A program made the position numbers and the translations under genes. This document shows, piece by piece, positions 25,912 through 33,982 of a stretch of DNA of 64,000 nt. The stretch's first letter is position 1. Each line of letters starts with the position of its first letter. This DNA is from Actinomadura chibensis NBRC 106107 (lineage in GTDB: Bacteria; Actinomycetota; Actinomycetes; Streptosporangiales; Streptosporangiaceae): assembly GCF_001552135.1 (NCBI RefSeq), contig NZ_BCQP01000012.1, positions 105,208 through 169,207 of the forward strand, read 5' to 3'. The notes under the pieces were generated by a model, which saw only the letters and a list, made by a program, of their open reading frames with translations, made no database searches and was not told the origin of the DNA.

Positions 25912-27039
25912 ATGGGTGGTCGCCGGTTCCCGCGCCCGCCGCGCGGCCGCACGCGGGACGCGGCGCTCGCCGGCGGCGTGTTCGTCGCGGTCGCGCTCAG
26001 CAGCATCGACTCGCTGTTCGGCCCGCGCCAGGAGCCGTGGGCCGTCACGGCGGCGGCCTGGGCGATGATCGTCGCCGCCTGCGGCGCGCTCTACCTCGGC
26101 CGCCGCCACCCCGTCCAGGTCGGCTTCGCCGTCCTGGTGCTGACCATGGCGTTCTACCTCACCAGCACCTACGACGGCGCGCTGATGATGGCCCTGATCG
26201 CCGCGCTGTACCTGGTCGCGGCGCAGGGACGGCTGCGGGCCGCGCTCGCCCTCGGCGCGCTGACCGTGATCTTCACCGGGATCGGGACGCTGTCCGGCAA
26301 CAAGCAGGTCAACGGGGTCGCGCTGTTCATGCTGACCGGCTGGGTGGTGGCGATCGTCGCGCTCGGCTGGGTCCGGCACAGCAGGATCGTCTACCTGCGG
26401 GTGGCCGAGCAGCGCGCGGCGGGCGAGGAGCGGCTGCGCATCGCCCGCGAGCTGCACGACGTCGTCGGGCACCACCTGTCGCTGATCAACGTCCAGGCGG
26501 GCACGGCGCTGCACCGCTACCACCGGGACCCGGCGCAGGGCGAGGCCGCGCTCGCCGCGATCAAGGAGTCGAGCCGGGAGGCGCTGCGCGACCTGCGCGC
26601 GACGCTCGGCGTGCTGCGGCAGGCCGACGAGGAGGCGCCGACCGCGCCCGCGCCCGGCCTGGACCGGATCGGCGACCTCGTCGGCGCGGCGCGGGCGGCG
26701 GGGCTCACCGTCCGCACCGAGCTGGACGGCGCGGCCGACCCGCCGACCGAGGTCGGGCTGGCGGCGTACCGGATCGTCCAGGAGTCGCTGACGAACGTGT
26801 CGCGGCACGCGGGGGCGGCGGAGGTCGTCGTCAGCGTCGCGGGCGGCCCGGGCGGCCTGCTCGTCGAGGTCGCCGACGACGGCCGGGGCGCGGCCGCCGG
26901 CCCGGCCGGGCCGGGCAGCGGCGTGGACGGGATGCGCGAGCGCGCCCGCGCCCTCGGCGGCGAGCTGACCGCGGGGCCGCGGCCGGGCGGCGGGTTCGTC
27001 GTCCGGGCGAGGCTCCCCTACGAGGACGGATCCCGATGA
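25912..27039 (+). CDS. NarL-type sensor histidine kinase
   Basis: A 375-residue sensor kinase with about five membrane segments in residues 15-155. A HisKA_3 domain follows with LRIARELHDVVGHHLSLINVQAG (phospho-acceptor H182). The HATPase domain has YRIVQESLTNVSRHAG and ADDGRG, with GVDGMRERARALGG near the end. No large extracytoplasmic sensor domain is present, so it probably senses something in or at the membrane. Its TGA overlaps the ATG of the response regulator by 4 nt, giving a clear partner. Confidence 0.93.
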   Translation: MGGRRFPRPPRGRTRDAALAGGVFVAVALSSIDSLFGPRQEPWAVTAAAWAMIVAACGALYLGRRHPVQVGFAVLVLTMAFYLTSTYDGALMMALIAALYLVAAQGRLRAALALGALTVIFTGIGTLSGNKQVNGVALFMLTGWVVAIVALGWVRHSRIVYLRVAEQRAAGEERLRIARELHDVVGHHLSLINVQAGTALHRYHRDPAQGEAALAAIKESSREALRDLRATLGVLRQADEEAPTAPAPGLDRIGDLVGAARAAGLTVRTELDGAADPPTEVGLAAYRIVQESLTNVSRHAGAAEVVVSVAGGPGGLLVEVADDGRGAAAGPAGPGSGVDGMRERARALGGELTAGPRPGGGFVVRARLPYEDGSR

Positions 27040-27710
27040 TCGAGGTTCTGCTGGCCGACGACCAGCGGCTGGTCCGCGCCGGCTTCCGCTCCATCCTGGA
27101 CGACGAGGACGACATCACCGTCACCGGCGAGGCCGCGGACGGTGCGGAGGCGCTCGCCGCGTGCCGCGAGCTGCGCCCCGACGTGGCGCTGCTCGACGTC
27201 CGGATGCCCGGCATGGACGGCCTGGAGGCGGCCCGCCGGATCACCGGCGACGCGCGGCTCGACGGCGTCCGCGTCGTCATCCTCACCACCTTCGACCTGG
27301 ACGAATACGTGTACGGCGCGCTGCGCGCCGGGGCGACCGGGTTCCTGCTCAAGGACACCGAGCCCGCCGAGCTGATCCACGCCGTCCGGGTCGCGGCGCG
27401 CGGGGACGCGCTGATCACGCCGTCGGTCACCCGGCGGCTGATCGGGGAGTTCGCCGGGCGCGTCCAGGCGCCCCGGCCGGGCCCGCGGCTGCGCGCCCTC
27501 ACCGCCCGCGAGCGCGAGGTCATGCAGCTCGTCGCGACGGGCTTGAGCAACGACGAGATCGCGGCGCACCTCGTGCTGAGCCCGGCGACGGCGAAGACGC
27601 ACGTCAGCCGCATCATGTCCAAGCTGGACGTGCGCGACAGGGCGCAGCTCGTCATCCTCGCCTACGAGTCGGGCATGGTCAGCCCCGGCTGGATACGACC
27701 GGAGCGGTAG
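27036..27710 (+). CDS. NarL/LuxR-family response regulator
   Basis: A 224-residue response regulator. The receiver domain has ADDQ near the N-terminus, phospho-acceptor D54 (VALLDVRMPGMDG), ILTTFD and GFLLKDT. A LuxR HTH lies at about residues 155-215 (LTAREREVMQLVATGLSNDEIAAHLVLSPATAKTHVSRIMSKLDVRDRAQLVI). The ATGA overlap with the upstream kinase gene shows they are made together. The 19-bp direct repeats and 28-bp palindrome before the operon are candidate autoregulatory sites. Confidence 0.95.
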   Translation: MIEVLLADDQRLVRAGFRSILDDEDDITVTGEAADGAEALAACRELRPDVALLDVRMPGMDGLEAARRITGDARLDGVRVVILTTFDLDEYVYGALRAGATGFLLKDTEPAELIHAVRVAARGDALITPSVTRRLIGEFAGRVQAPRPGPRLRALTAREREVMQLVATGLSNDEIAAHLVLSPATAKTHVSRIMSKLDVRDRAQLVILAYESGMVSPGWIRPER

Positions 27711-27801
27711 CCGCGCCGGCCGGCCGCGACCGGCGGCGTATCGCGGACTGACCGCCCCGGGCGGACGCGGCCCGGCGCCCCGCGCGGCGAGGCTGGGCGG
27801 C

Positions 27802-28014
27802 ATGAGCATCTCGGGCGCCATGGTCGGGTTCCTGGTCGGCGGAGCGGCGGGCTTCCTGCTGACGGAGACGGTCGGCGCGTTCTTCACCTTCGTCCTGGAC
27901 CGCACCCTCGACGTGGACGGCACCGGCGTCCTGCTGGCGGCGTTCGTCGCCGTCCCGATCGTGTGCGCGGTCGCGGGCGCGGTGGTCGGCGCCCGCTACC
28001 AGAGCCGGAGCTGA
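27802..28014 (+). CDS. Small two-helix membrane protein
   Basis: A 70-residue hydrophobic protein with two membrane segments (about residues 5-25 and 42-62) separated by an acidic loop with DRTLDVDGTG, ending in a basic tail ARYQSRS. No family is recognised. It lies between the response regulator and an ECF sigma gene on the same strand, with its own start ATG at 27802. It may be a target of the two-component system, but nothing in the sequence proves it. Confidence 0.55.
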   Translation: MSISGAMVGFLVGGAAGFLLTETVGAFFTFVLDRTLDVDGTGVLLAAFVAVPIVCAVAGAVVGARYQSRS

Positions 28015-28032
28015 CGCGTCCCGCCCCGCGGC

Positions 28033-28038
28033 TAGGCT
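28033..28038 (+). promoter_or_regulatory. -10 box TAGGCT, leaderless promoter of the ECF sigma gene
   Basis: TAGGCT lies 6 nt before the GTG at 28045; no ribosome binding site is visible. Confidence 0.5.
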
Positions 28039-28044
28039 CTCCGC

Positions 28045-29043
28045 GTGGACGAGTCCGAACTGCTGGAACGGGCCCGGGGCGGCGACGAGGCGGCCTTCGC
28101 CCGGCTGGCCGCCGGGCACCGGCGCGAGCTGAAGGCGCACTGCTACCGCATGCTCGGCTCCCTCCAGGACGCCGAGGACGCGCTGCAGGAGACCCTCCTC
28201 GCCGCCTGGCGCGGCCTGCCGGGGTTCGAGGGGCGCAGCTCGCCGCGCACCTGGCTGTACCGGATCGCCACCAACGCGTGCCTGCGGCTGGCCTCGAAGC
28301 GCCCGCCGCGCGTCCTGTCGCCGGAGTACGGACCGCCGCGCGGCGACGTCCACGACCTCGGCGAGTTCGTCCCGGGGCCGGTGTTCCTCGAACCGTGGCC
28401 GGACGACGTCCCGGGCGACCCCGGCCCGGACGCCTCGTTCGCCCGCCGCGAGGACGTGGAGCTGGCGTTCGTCGCCGCGCTGCAGCACCTCCCGGCGACG
28501 CAGCGGGCGGTGCTGATCCTGCGGGAGGTGCTGGAGTTCTCCGCCGCCGAGGTCGCCTCCGTCCTCGAACTCACCCCGGCCGCCGTGAACAGCGCGCTGC
28601 AGCGGGCGCGGAAGGCCGTCCGGGAGCGGGTGCCGCCCGCCACGCAGCGGGCCGAGCTGTCCGCCCTCGGAGCCGAGGGGCAGCGCGAGCTGATCGACGC
28701 GTTCGTCGCCGCCTGGGAGCGCGCCGACGTGGACGCGCTCGTGTCCCTGCTCGCCGAGGACGTCCGGTTCACGATGCCGCCGCTGCCCGCCTGGTTCGAC
28801 GGCCGCGACGACGTCATGCGGTTCATCGCCGAACGCTGCTTCGAGACGCCGTGGCGGCTGGCGCCGATCCGCGTCAACGGGCAGCCCGGGTTCGCCTGCT
28901 ACCAGCGGAACCCGGACGGCCGCTTCCGGCTCGGGGCGATCAACGTGCTCAGCGTCCGGGACGGCCTGATCACCGCGATCTCCGGCTTCCTCGACCCCGC
29001 CCTGTACCCGCTCTTCGGACTTCCGAAGGAATTCCCGTCCTGA
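28045..29043 (+). CDS. ECF sigma factor with C-terminal SnoaL-like domain
   Basis: A 332-residue ECF-type sigma factor of the long class. Region 2 is at about residues 5-75 (HCYRMLGSLQDAEDALQETLLAAWRG, PRTWLYRIATNACLRL). Region 4 is at about 140-200 (LPATQRAVLILREVLEFSAAEVASVLELTPAAVNSALQRARKAV). Residues 210-325 form a SnoaL/NTF2-like domain (DAFVAAWERADVDALVSLLAEDVRFTMPPLPAWFDGRDDVMRFI). In such sigma factors the fused domain replaces an anti-sigma factor as the regulatory part. No anti-sigma gene is adjacent, which agrees. The dihydrofolate-reductase-like gene directly downstream could be a target. Confidence 0.9.
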   Translation: MDESELLERARGGDEAAFARLAAGHRRELKAHCYRMLGSLQDAEDALQETLLAAWRGLPGFEGRSSPRTWLYRIATNACLRLASKRPPRVLSPEYGPPRGDVHDLGEFVPGPVFLEPWPDDVPGDPGPDASFARREDVELAFVAALQHLPATQRAVLILREVLEFSAAEVASVLELTPAAVNSALQRARKAVRERVPPATQRAELSALGAEGQRELIDAFVAAWERADVDALVSLLAEDVRFTMPPLPAWFDGRDDVMRFIAERCFETPWRLAPIRVNGQPGFACYQRNPDGRFRLGAINVLSVRDGLITAISGFLDPALYPLFGLPKEFPS

Positions 29044-29108
29044 CCGATGAATCGGCGGCCCGCCGTGTCTCTCCCCCTGTGTAAGCGAAAAACGACGAGG
29101 AGAGCCCG

Positions 29109-29687
29109 ATGCGCAAGCTGATCGTCACCAACATCGTCTCGCTGGACGGCTACTACGAGGGCCCCGGCGGCGACATCATGGCCCTGCCGTTCCACGAAGC
29201 GTTCGACGACTACAACGCCGAGCGGCTCCGCGCCGCCGACACCCTGCTGCTGGGGCGCACCACCTACGAGGGCTTCAGGGCCTACTGGCCGCCGGTCGCG
29301 GACGACGCGTCCGCCCGTCCCGTGGAGCGGGAGATCTCGCGGCTGAACGGCGCGATCGACAAGGTCGTCGTGTCCGACACCCTCGCCGCGGACCCGGCGG
29401 CGCCCTGGCGGAACACCGAGATCGTCAGGCGGGCGGACGCGCACGCGCGGATCGCCGAGCTCAAGGACTCCCCCGGCGAGGAGATCCTCATGTTCGGCAG
29501 CCGGACGCTGTGGAACGACCTGCTGTCCGCCGGGCTGGTCGACGAGCTGCACCTGATGATCGGCCCGGCCCTCCTCGGCGGCGGGACGCCGGTGTTCGGC
29601 GGCCCGTCCCCGGCCCGGCTCCGGTTCCTGGACGCGCGTGCGCTCCCCGGCGACCACCTGCTGCTCACCCGCTACGCGCCCGCCTGA
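29109..29687 (+). CDS. Dihydrofolate reductase-fold (RibD C-terminal type) protein
   Basis: A 192-residue protein of the DHFR/RibD-C family: MRKLIVTNIVSLDGYYEGPGG at the start, LLLGRTTYEGFRAYWP in the middle, and EEILMFGSRTLWNDLLSAGLVDELHLMIGPALLGGGTPVF near the end. It probably binds NADPH; the substrate is unknown. These proteins often sit next to long ECF sigma genes, as here. The ATG has GAGGAGAG about 5 nt upstream. It is convergent with the TetR gene at 29705. Confidence 0.88.
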   Translation: MRKLIVTNIVSLDGYYEGPGGDIMALPFHEAFDDYNAERLRAADTLLLGRTTYEGFRAYWPPVADDASARPVEREISRLNGAIDKVVVSDTLAADPAAPWRNTEIVRRADAHARIAELKDSPGEEILMFGSRTLWNDLLSAGLVDELHLMIGPALLGGGTPVFGGPSPARLRFLDARALPGDHLLLTRYAPA

Positions 29688-29704
29688 CCCGCCGGCGGCC
29701 CGGG

Positions 29705-30292
29705 CTACCGGAGGACGCCCGCCATCACCGCGGTCACCATGCGGTGGACGGCGGCGTCGTCCGGCGGCCCGGCGGTCCGGTCGGCGAACAGCAGGTGCCC
29801 GGCGCCGATGAGCGTCGGCGCGAGCGCCTCGACGTCGGCGCCGGCCGCGATCCGGCCGAGGTCGCGCTCGGCGGCGAGGTAGCCCTCGACCATCACCGCC
29901 GCCTCGGTCAGCACGGGGACGCCCGCGGGCCAGGCGCGGCGCAGCCGGACCCGCAGCGCGTCCCGGAACGTGACGAGCGCGACGATCGCGACGGCGACGG
30001 ACCCGAACAGGGCCGACAGCGCGGCCGCGAGGTTGCCGGTGACGGTGCCGGTCCCGGCGGCGGCGCGGAGCGCGGCGGCCTCGGCGTCCAGCCGGCCGAC
30101 GCGGTCGAGGACGAACTCGGCGAGGAAGGCGTCGAAGTCCTCGAAGTGCCGGTGCAGGACGCCCTTGGCGCACCCGGCCTCCGTCGTCACCGCCCGGCTC
30201 GTCAGGCCGCTCGGACCGTCCCTGAGCAGGATGCGGTCGGCCGCGTCGAACAGCTGCTCCCGCACGTCGCGGAGGGCCACCCCGGTCGGCAC
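29705..30292 (-). CDS. TetR-family transcriptional regulator
   Basis: A 195-residue TetR regulator. The HTH spans residues 10-55 (LFDAADRILLRDGPSGLTSRAVTTEAGCAKGVLHRHFEDFDAFLAEFV); the rest is the ligand-binding helical domain. The GTG at 30292 follows AAGGAGA at 8 nt spacing. It is divergent from a methyltransferase gene, and two near-identical palindromes between them (30323-30338 and 30343-30358) are the likely operators. The inducer cannot be predicted. Confidence 0.9.
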   Translation of the reverse strand: MPTGVALRDVREQLFDAADRILLRDGPSGLTSRAVTTEAGCAKGVLHRHFEDFDAFLAEFVLDRVGRLDAEAAALRAAAGTGTVTGNLAAALSALFGSVAVAIVALVTFRDALRVRLRRAWPAGVPVLTEAAVMVEGYLAAERDLGRIAAGADVEALAPTLIGAGHLLFADRTAGPPDDAAVHRMVTAVMAGVLR

Positions 30293-30322
30293 CGTATGCG
30301 TCTCCTTCGCTGCGATGGACGA

Positions 30323-30358
30323 GTGGGCACTTGCCCACTATGGTGGGCGCATGCCCAC
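30323..30358. promoter_or_regulatory. Twin palindromic operators GTGGGC...GCCCAC
   Basis: GTGGGCAC/TTGCCCAC (30323-30338) and GTGGGCGCATGCCCAC (30343-30358) are two 16-bp palindromes spaced 20 bp start to start. Between and across them lies the TATGGT -10 box (30339-30344), and the second covers the start codon at 30351. Occupation by the divergent TetR protein would block the methyltransferase transcript. Confidence 0.7.
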
Positions 30359-31193
30359 TATAACGCCCGAGCCAGGCCCTCCCTCCGATCCCGAACTCCA
30401 CCGCGACCGCGGGATGGCGGAGTCGTTCGGCACCGACGCCGAGCGCTACGACCGCGCCCGCCCCGGCTACCCGGACGCCGTGATCGAGCGGATCGCCGCC
30501 GCCTGCCCGGGCCCGGAGATCCTCGACGTCGGCTGCGGCACCGGCATCGCCGCCCGGCGGTTCCAGGCCGCGGGACGCACGGTGCTCGGCGTCGAGCCGG
30601 ACGCCCGGATGGCCGAGGTCGCGCGGCGGCTCGGCACCGCGGTCGAGGTCGCGACGATCGAGGACTGGGACCCGGCGGGCCGGACGTTCGACGGCGTCGT
30701 CTCAGGCCAGGCGTGGCACTGGGTCGACCCGGTCGCGGGCGCGGCCAAGGCGGCGCGGGTGCTGCGCCCCGGCGGCGTGCTGGCGGCGTTCTGGAACGCG
30801 CCCCGGCCGCCGGACGAGATCGTGGACGCGCTCGCCGAGGCCGTCCGCCGCGTCGTCCCGGACATCCCGGTCGACGTCACGGCGATGAAGCGGCCGATCG
30901 AGGAGACCTACCCGGCGCTGATCGGCAAGGTCGCCGACGGCGTCCGCGCGGCGGGCGCGTTCGGCGGCCTGGACGAGTGGCGCCACGAATGGACGCGCCC
31001 CTACACCCGCGACGAATGGCTCGACCAGCTCCCCACGGCCGGGGTCTTCACCCGCCTCGCGCCGGACCGGCTGGCCGAGGTCGCCGAGCTCACCGGGCGG
31101 GCCATCGACCGGCTGGGCGGCGGCTTCACCATGGCCTACAGCACGCTCGTGGTCATGGCGTCACGGGTCGAGGGCGGCGCAGAGCGCGGCTAG
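30351..31193 (+). CDS. Class I SAM-dependent methyltransferase
   Basis: A 280-residue methyltransferase. Motif I is EILDVGCGTGIAARRF, preceded by FGTDAERYDRARPGYPDAVIERI as in SmtA/UbiE-like enzymes. VSGQAWHWVDP and ARVLRPGGVLAAFWN follow as motifs IV and post-II. The substrate is unknown. The ATG at 30351 is favoured because TATGGT lies 6 nt upstream; a Met 21 codons later (MAESFGTD) is a possible alternative. It is divergent from, and probably repressed by, the TetR regulator. Its 3' end overlaps the convergent MocR gene by 33 bp. Confidence 0.87.
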   Translation: MPTITPEPGPPSDPELHRDRGMAESFGTDAERYDRARPGYPDAVIERIAAACPGPEILDVGCGTGIAARRFQAAGRTVLGVEPDARMAEVARRLGTAVEVATIEDWDPAGRTFDGVVSGQAWHWVDPVAGAAKAARVLRPGGVLAAFWNAPRPPDEIVDALAEAVRRVVPDIPVDVTAMKRPIEETYPALIGKVADGVRAAGAFGGLDEWRHEWTRPYTRDEWLDQLPTAGVFTRLAPDRLAEVAELTGRAIDRLGGGFTMAYSTLVVMASRVEGGAERG

Positions 31194-32555
31194 CGCCGGA
31201 CGGTACCCGGGCCCGGACGGCGTGCTGTACCCGACGACGAACCCCTGCGGCCGCCCCTCCGGGTCCTGCCAGTGGCCGCGGAGCGGCATCAGCGCGAGGC
31301 CGAGGGCGGCGGCGCGCGCCATGACCTCGTCCTCGGACGGGCCGCCGTCCGGGAGCAGGACGAGCGCGTGCAGCCCGGCCGCGACGCCGCGCACCCGCAC
31401 GCGGGGCGCCCGCGCCCGCAGCGTCTCGACCAGCAGGTCGCGGCGCCGCCGGTAGCGGAGCCTCGACGCCCGCACGTGCCGGTCGTAGGCGTGCGTGCCG
31501 ATCAGGTCGGCGAGGACGAGCTGGGCGAGCGACTGCGTGTGCGCGTCCGCGAGCCGCTTGGCCTCGGCGAACGGCTCGACCAGGCGCGCGGGCAGCGCCG
31601 TCCAGGCGAGGCGCATCGCGGGGGCGAGCGTCTTCGACGCGGTCCCCGCGTACACGACGTGGTCGGGCGCCGTGCCCTGCAGCGCGCCCACCGGCCGCCG
31701 GTCGAAGCGGAACTCGCCGTCGAAGTCGTCCTCGACGATCACGCCGCCGGTGCGCCGGGCCCACGCGGCGAAGGCGCGGCGGCGGCCCGGGCCGAGGGTC
31801 GCGCCGGACGGGTACTGGTGCGCCGGGGTGAGGACGGCCGCGCCCGCCCCGCCGAGCGCGCCGGGCAGCGCCCCGTGCTCGTCCACCGGCAGCGGGACGA
31901 TCTCCGCCCCCGCCCGCCGGACGATCTCGCGGTGGAAGGGATGGCCGGGCTCCTCCATCGCGACCGCCGCCGTCCCGGCCTCGGCGAGGACCCCGGTGAG
32001 CAGGCCGAGCGACTGCGCGTACCCGGACGTGACGACGATCCGCTCCGGGCTCGTGTGGACGCCGCGGGCGCGTCCGAGGTAGGCGGCGAGGGCCGCGCGC
32101 AGCTCGGGGCGGCCGCGCGGGTCGCCGAGCGCGTGCGCCTCCGGCGGCGCGGCGGACAGGACCCGCCGCGTCGAGCGCAGCCACGCCTCCGCCGGGAACG
32201 CGCTGAGGTCGGGGCGTCCGGGCAGCAGGTCGTGCGCGGGCGCGGCGGGCGGCGCGGGCCGTCCGGCGGCGGGCGCCGGGGCGGGCCCGGCGGTCTCCGC
32301 GACGCGGGTCCGCGAGCCGGGCGCCGCCGTGAGGTACCCCTCGGCCGCGAGCTGGTCGTAGGCGGCGGTGACCGTCCCGCGCGCGAGGCCCAGCTCGGCG
32401 GACAGGGCGCGGGTCGAGGGCAGCGCGGCGCCGGGCGCGAGGCGCCCGGTCGCGATGGCCGCGCGGAGCGCGTGTTCGAGCCCCGCCCGGCGGCCGCGCG
32501 ACGGATCGAGGTCCAGGTGGAGGTCGACGCCCGAACCGGTCCAATCTCTCGGCAT
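31161..32555 (-). CDS. MocR/PdxR-family regulator (GntR HTH + aminotransferase)
   Basis: A 464-residue chimeric regulator. A GntR-type winged HTH occupies residues 15-80 (LEHALRAAIATGRLAPGAALPSTRALSAELGLARGTVTAAYDQLAAEGYLTA). A fold-type I aminotransferase-like domain fills the rest, with VIVEDDFDGEFRFDRRPVGAL and the PLP lysine in TASKTLAPAMRLAW. Members such as PdxR sense pyridoxal phosphate. The target is not evident here, as the divergent gene is a phosphodiesterase. TAAGAT on the minus strand 8 nt before the ATG is a possible -10 box. Confidence 0.9.
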   Translation of the reverse strand: MPRDWTGSGVDLHLDLDPSRGRRAGLEHALRAAIATGRLAPGAALPSTRALSAELGLARGTVTAAYDQLAAEGYLTAAPGSRTRVAETAGPAPAPAAGRPAPPAAPAHDLLPGRPDLSAFPAEAWLRSTRRVLSAAPPEAHALGDPRGRPELRAALAAYLGRARGVHTSPERIVVTSGYAQSLGLLTGVLAEAGTAAVAMEEPGHPFHREIVRRAGAEIVPLPVDEHGALPGALGGAGAAVLTPAHQYPSGATLGPGRRRAFAAWARRTGGVIVEDDFDGEFRFDRRPVGALQGTAPDHVVYAGTASKTLAPAMRLAWTALPARLVEPFAEAKRLADAHTQSLAQLVLADLIGTHAYDRHVRASRLRYRRRRDLLVETLRARAPRVRVRGVAAGLHALVLLPDGGPSEDEVMARAAALGLALMPLRGHWQDPEGRPQGFVVGYSTPSGPGYRPALAALCAALDP

Positions 32556-32589
32556 GGAACTGGATCTTATTCATGGGCCGGTCGCGGCC

Positions 32590-32595
32590 TAGGTT
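32590..32595 (+). promoter_or_regulatory. -10 box TAGGTT, leaderless promoter of the phosphodiesterase
   Basis: TAGGTT lies 7 nt before the ATG at 32603; there is no ribosome binding site. Confidence 0.55.
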
Positions 32596-32602
32596 CGTGG
32601 GC

Positions 32603-33331
32603 ATGCTTGTTTTCGCGCAGCTCAGCGACACCCACCTCGACGGCGGCGGCCACCGGGCCGAGCGCACCGCGCGGGTCATGGCCCATCTGGACGGGCTGCC
32701 GCTCGACGCCGTCCTCGTCACCGGGGACATCGCCGACCACGGCGAGCCCGCCGAGTACGAACAGGCCGTGAAGGCGCTCGCGTCCCGGCACCCGGTGCTG
32801 ATGTGCCCCGGCAACCACGACGCCCGGGGCCCGTACCGGGCGGCCCTGCTCGGCGAGCCGCCGTCCGGCGATCCGGTCGACCGCGCTCACACGGTGGCGG
32901 GGGCGCTGTTCGCGATGTGCGACTCCACGATCCCCGGGCGGCCCGGCGGGTTCCTCGCCGACGAGACGCTCACCTGGCTCGACGAGCGCCTCGCGGCCGA
33001 TCCCGGCGCGCCCGCGTTCGTCTGCTTCCACCACCCGCCGGTCCGGGTCGGCATCCCCTACGTGGACGGGATCCGCCAGTCCGGCGAGGAGCGGCTCGCC
33101 GCGGTGATCGAGCGGCATCCGCGGGTCGTCGCCGTGCTGTGCGGGCACGCGCACACGGCGGCGGCCACGACGTTCGCCGGACGTCCGCTGCTCGTCGCGC
33201 CCGGCGTCGTGTCCACGCTGCGCCTGCCCGGCGAGGCCGGGGACGTCGCCGACGAGACGGCCCCGCCCGGCTTCGCGCTCCACATCCTGGACGGCGGCGG
33301 CCGCCTCACCACGCACTACCGCACCCTCTAG
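32603..33331 (+). CDS. Calcineurin-like metallophosphoesterase (CpdA-like)
   Basis: A 242-residue two-metal phosphoesterase. Motifs in order are SDTHLDGG (D9, H11), TGDIADHG (D42), PGNHDARG (N71, H72), CFHHPPV and LCGHAHTAA. The best match is the class III cyclic nucleotide phosphodiesterases (CpdA/Rv0805 group), so 3',5'-cAMP or a related phosphodiester is a plausible substrate. The ATG at 32603 fits the leaderless promoter. The gene stop shares CTAG with the convergent XRE gene. Confidence 0.88.
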   Translation: MLVFAQLSDTHLDGGGHRAERTARVMAHLDGLPLDAVLVTGDIADHGEPAEYEQAVKALASRHPVLMCPGNHDARGPYRAALLGEPPSGDPVDRAHTVAGALFAMCDSTIPGRPGGFLADETLTWLDERLAADPGAPAFVCFHHPPVRVGIPYVDGIRQSGEERLAAVIERHPRVVAVLCGHAHTAAATTFAGRPLLVAPGVVSTLRLPGEAGDVADETAPPGFALHILDGGGRLTTHYRTL

Positions 33332-33882
33332 ACGTACTCCATCAGGAAGACCGCCGACGTCCCCGGTTCCAGCGCCTCGAACACGTGGGGCGCGTCGCCG
33401 GGGTAGGTGACGTAGTCGCCCGGCGCCAGCTCCGCCGGTTCGTCCGGCGGGCCGACGCGGGCGCGGCCCGAGGCGAGGACGACGTGCTCGACCGTCCCCG
33501 GCGGGTGCGGGTCCGAGACGCGGGGCCGGCCGGGCCCGGCGGTCACGCGGTACAGGTCGCGGCGGGCGTGCGGCGGGCAGGCCGCCAGCAGCGCGGCGGC
33601 GTAGTCGGCCCGTTCGGCGCGCGCGGCCGGGCCCTCCCCCGCGCGGACCACCCGGACGGCGGCGCGGGGCGGCTCGACGAGGCGGCTGAAGGGGACGTCC
33701 AGCGCCGTCCCGAGCGCCCACAGGGTCTCGACGCTCGGGTTGCCGCCGCCCGCCTCCAACTGGGACAGCGTCGACTTGGCGAGCCCGGCCCGCCGGGCGA
33801 GGTCGGTCTGCGACAGCCCGGCGCGCTCCCGCTCCCGGCGGATGGCGGCGGCGATCCGTCCGATCAGGTCGGCGTTCCCCAT
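33328..33882 (-). CDS. XRE-family regulator with C-terminal cupin
   Basis: A 184-residue regulator. The Cro/C1-type HTH occupies residues 8-62 (IAAAIRRERERAGLSQTDLARRAGLAKSTLSQLEAGGGNPSVETLWALGTALDVPFSRL). A cupin sensor domain is at about 105-180 (HPPGTVEHVVLASGRARVGPPDEPAELAPGDYVTYPGDAPHVFEAL). Such proteins often control amino acid or polyamine metabolism. It is divergent from an Asp/Glu racemase-type gene. The intergenic region contains two GTTCG-N6-CGAAC palindromes that are likely operators. The start ATG at 33882 begins MGNADLIGR. Confidence 0.9.
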   Translation of the reverse strand: MGNADLIGRIAAAIRRERERAGLSQTDLARRAGLAKSTLSQLEAGGGNPSVETLWALGTALDVPFSRLVEPPRAAVRVVRAGEGPAARAERADYAAALLAACPPHARRDLYRVTAGPGRPRVSDPHPPGTVEHVVLASGRARVGPPDEPAELAPGDYVTYPGDAPHVFEALEPGTSAVFLMEYV

Positions 33883-33905
33883 GTGTTCGCTCCAGACGTC
33901 CGGGG

Positions 33906-33970
33906 GTTCGGTTTGACGAACAGGCGCTCCGCTGTTCATGCTAGTGGACGATTGTTCGCCACACCGAACA
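33906..33970. promoter_or_regulatory. Two GTTCG-N6-CGAAC operators between XRE and racemase genes
   Basis: Inverted repeats GTTCG/CGAAC with 6-nt spacers lie at 33906-33921 and, extended to TGTTCG/CGAACA, at 33953-33970. They are 48 bp apart. A further TGTTCG half-site is at 33884-33889. They fill the divergent promoter region and are likely bound by the XRE-cupin regulator. Confidence 0.6.
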
Positions 33971-33982
33971 GGGGGACTCGGC

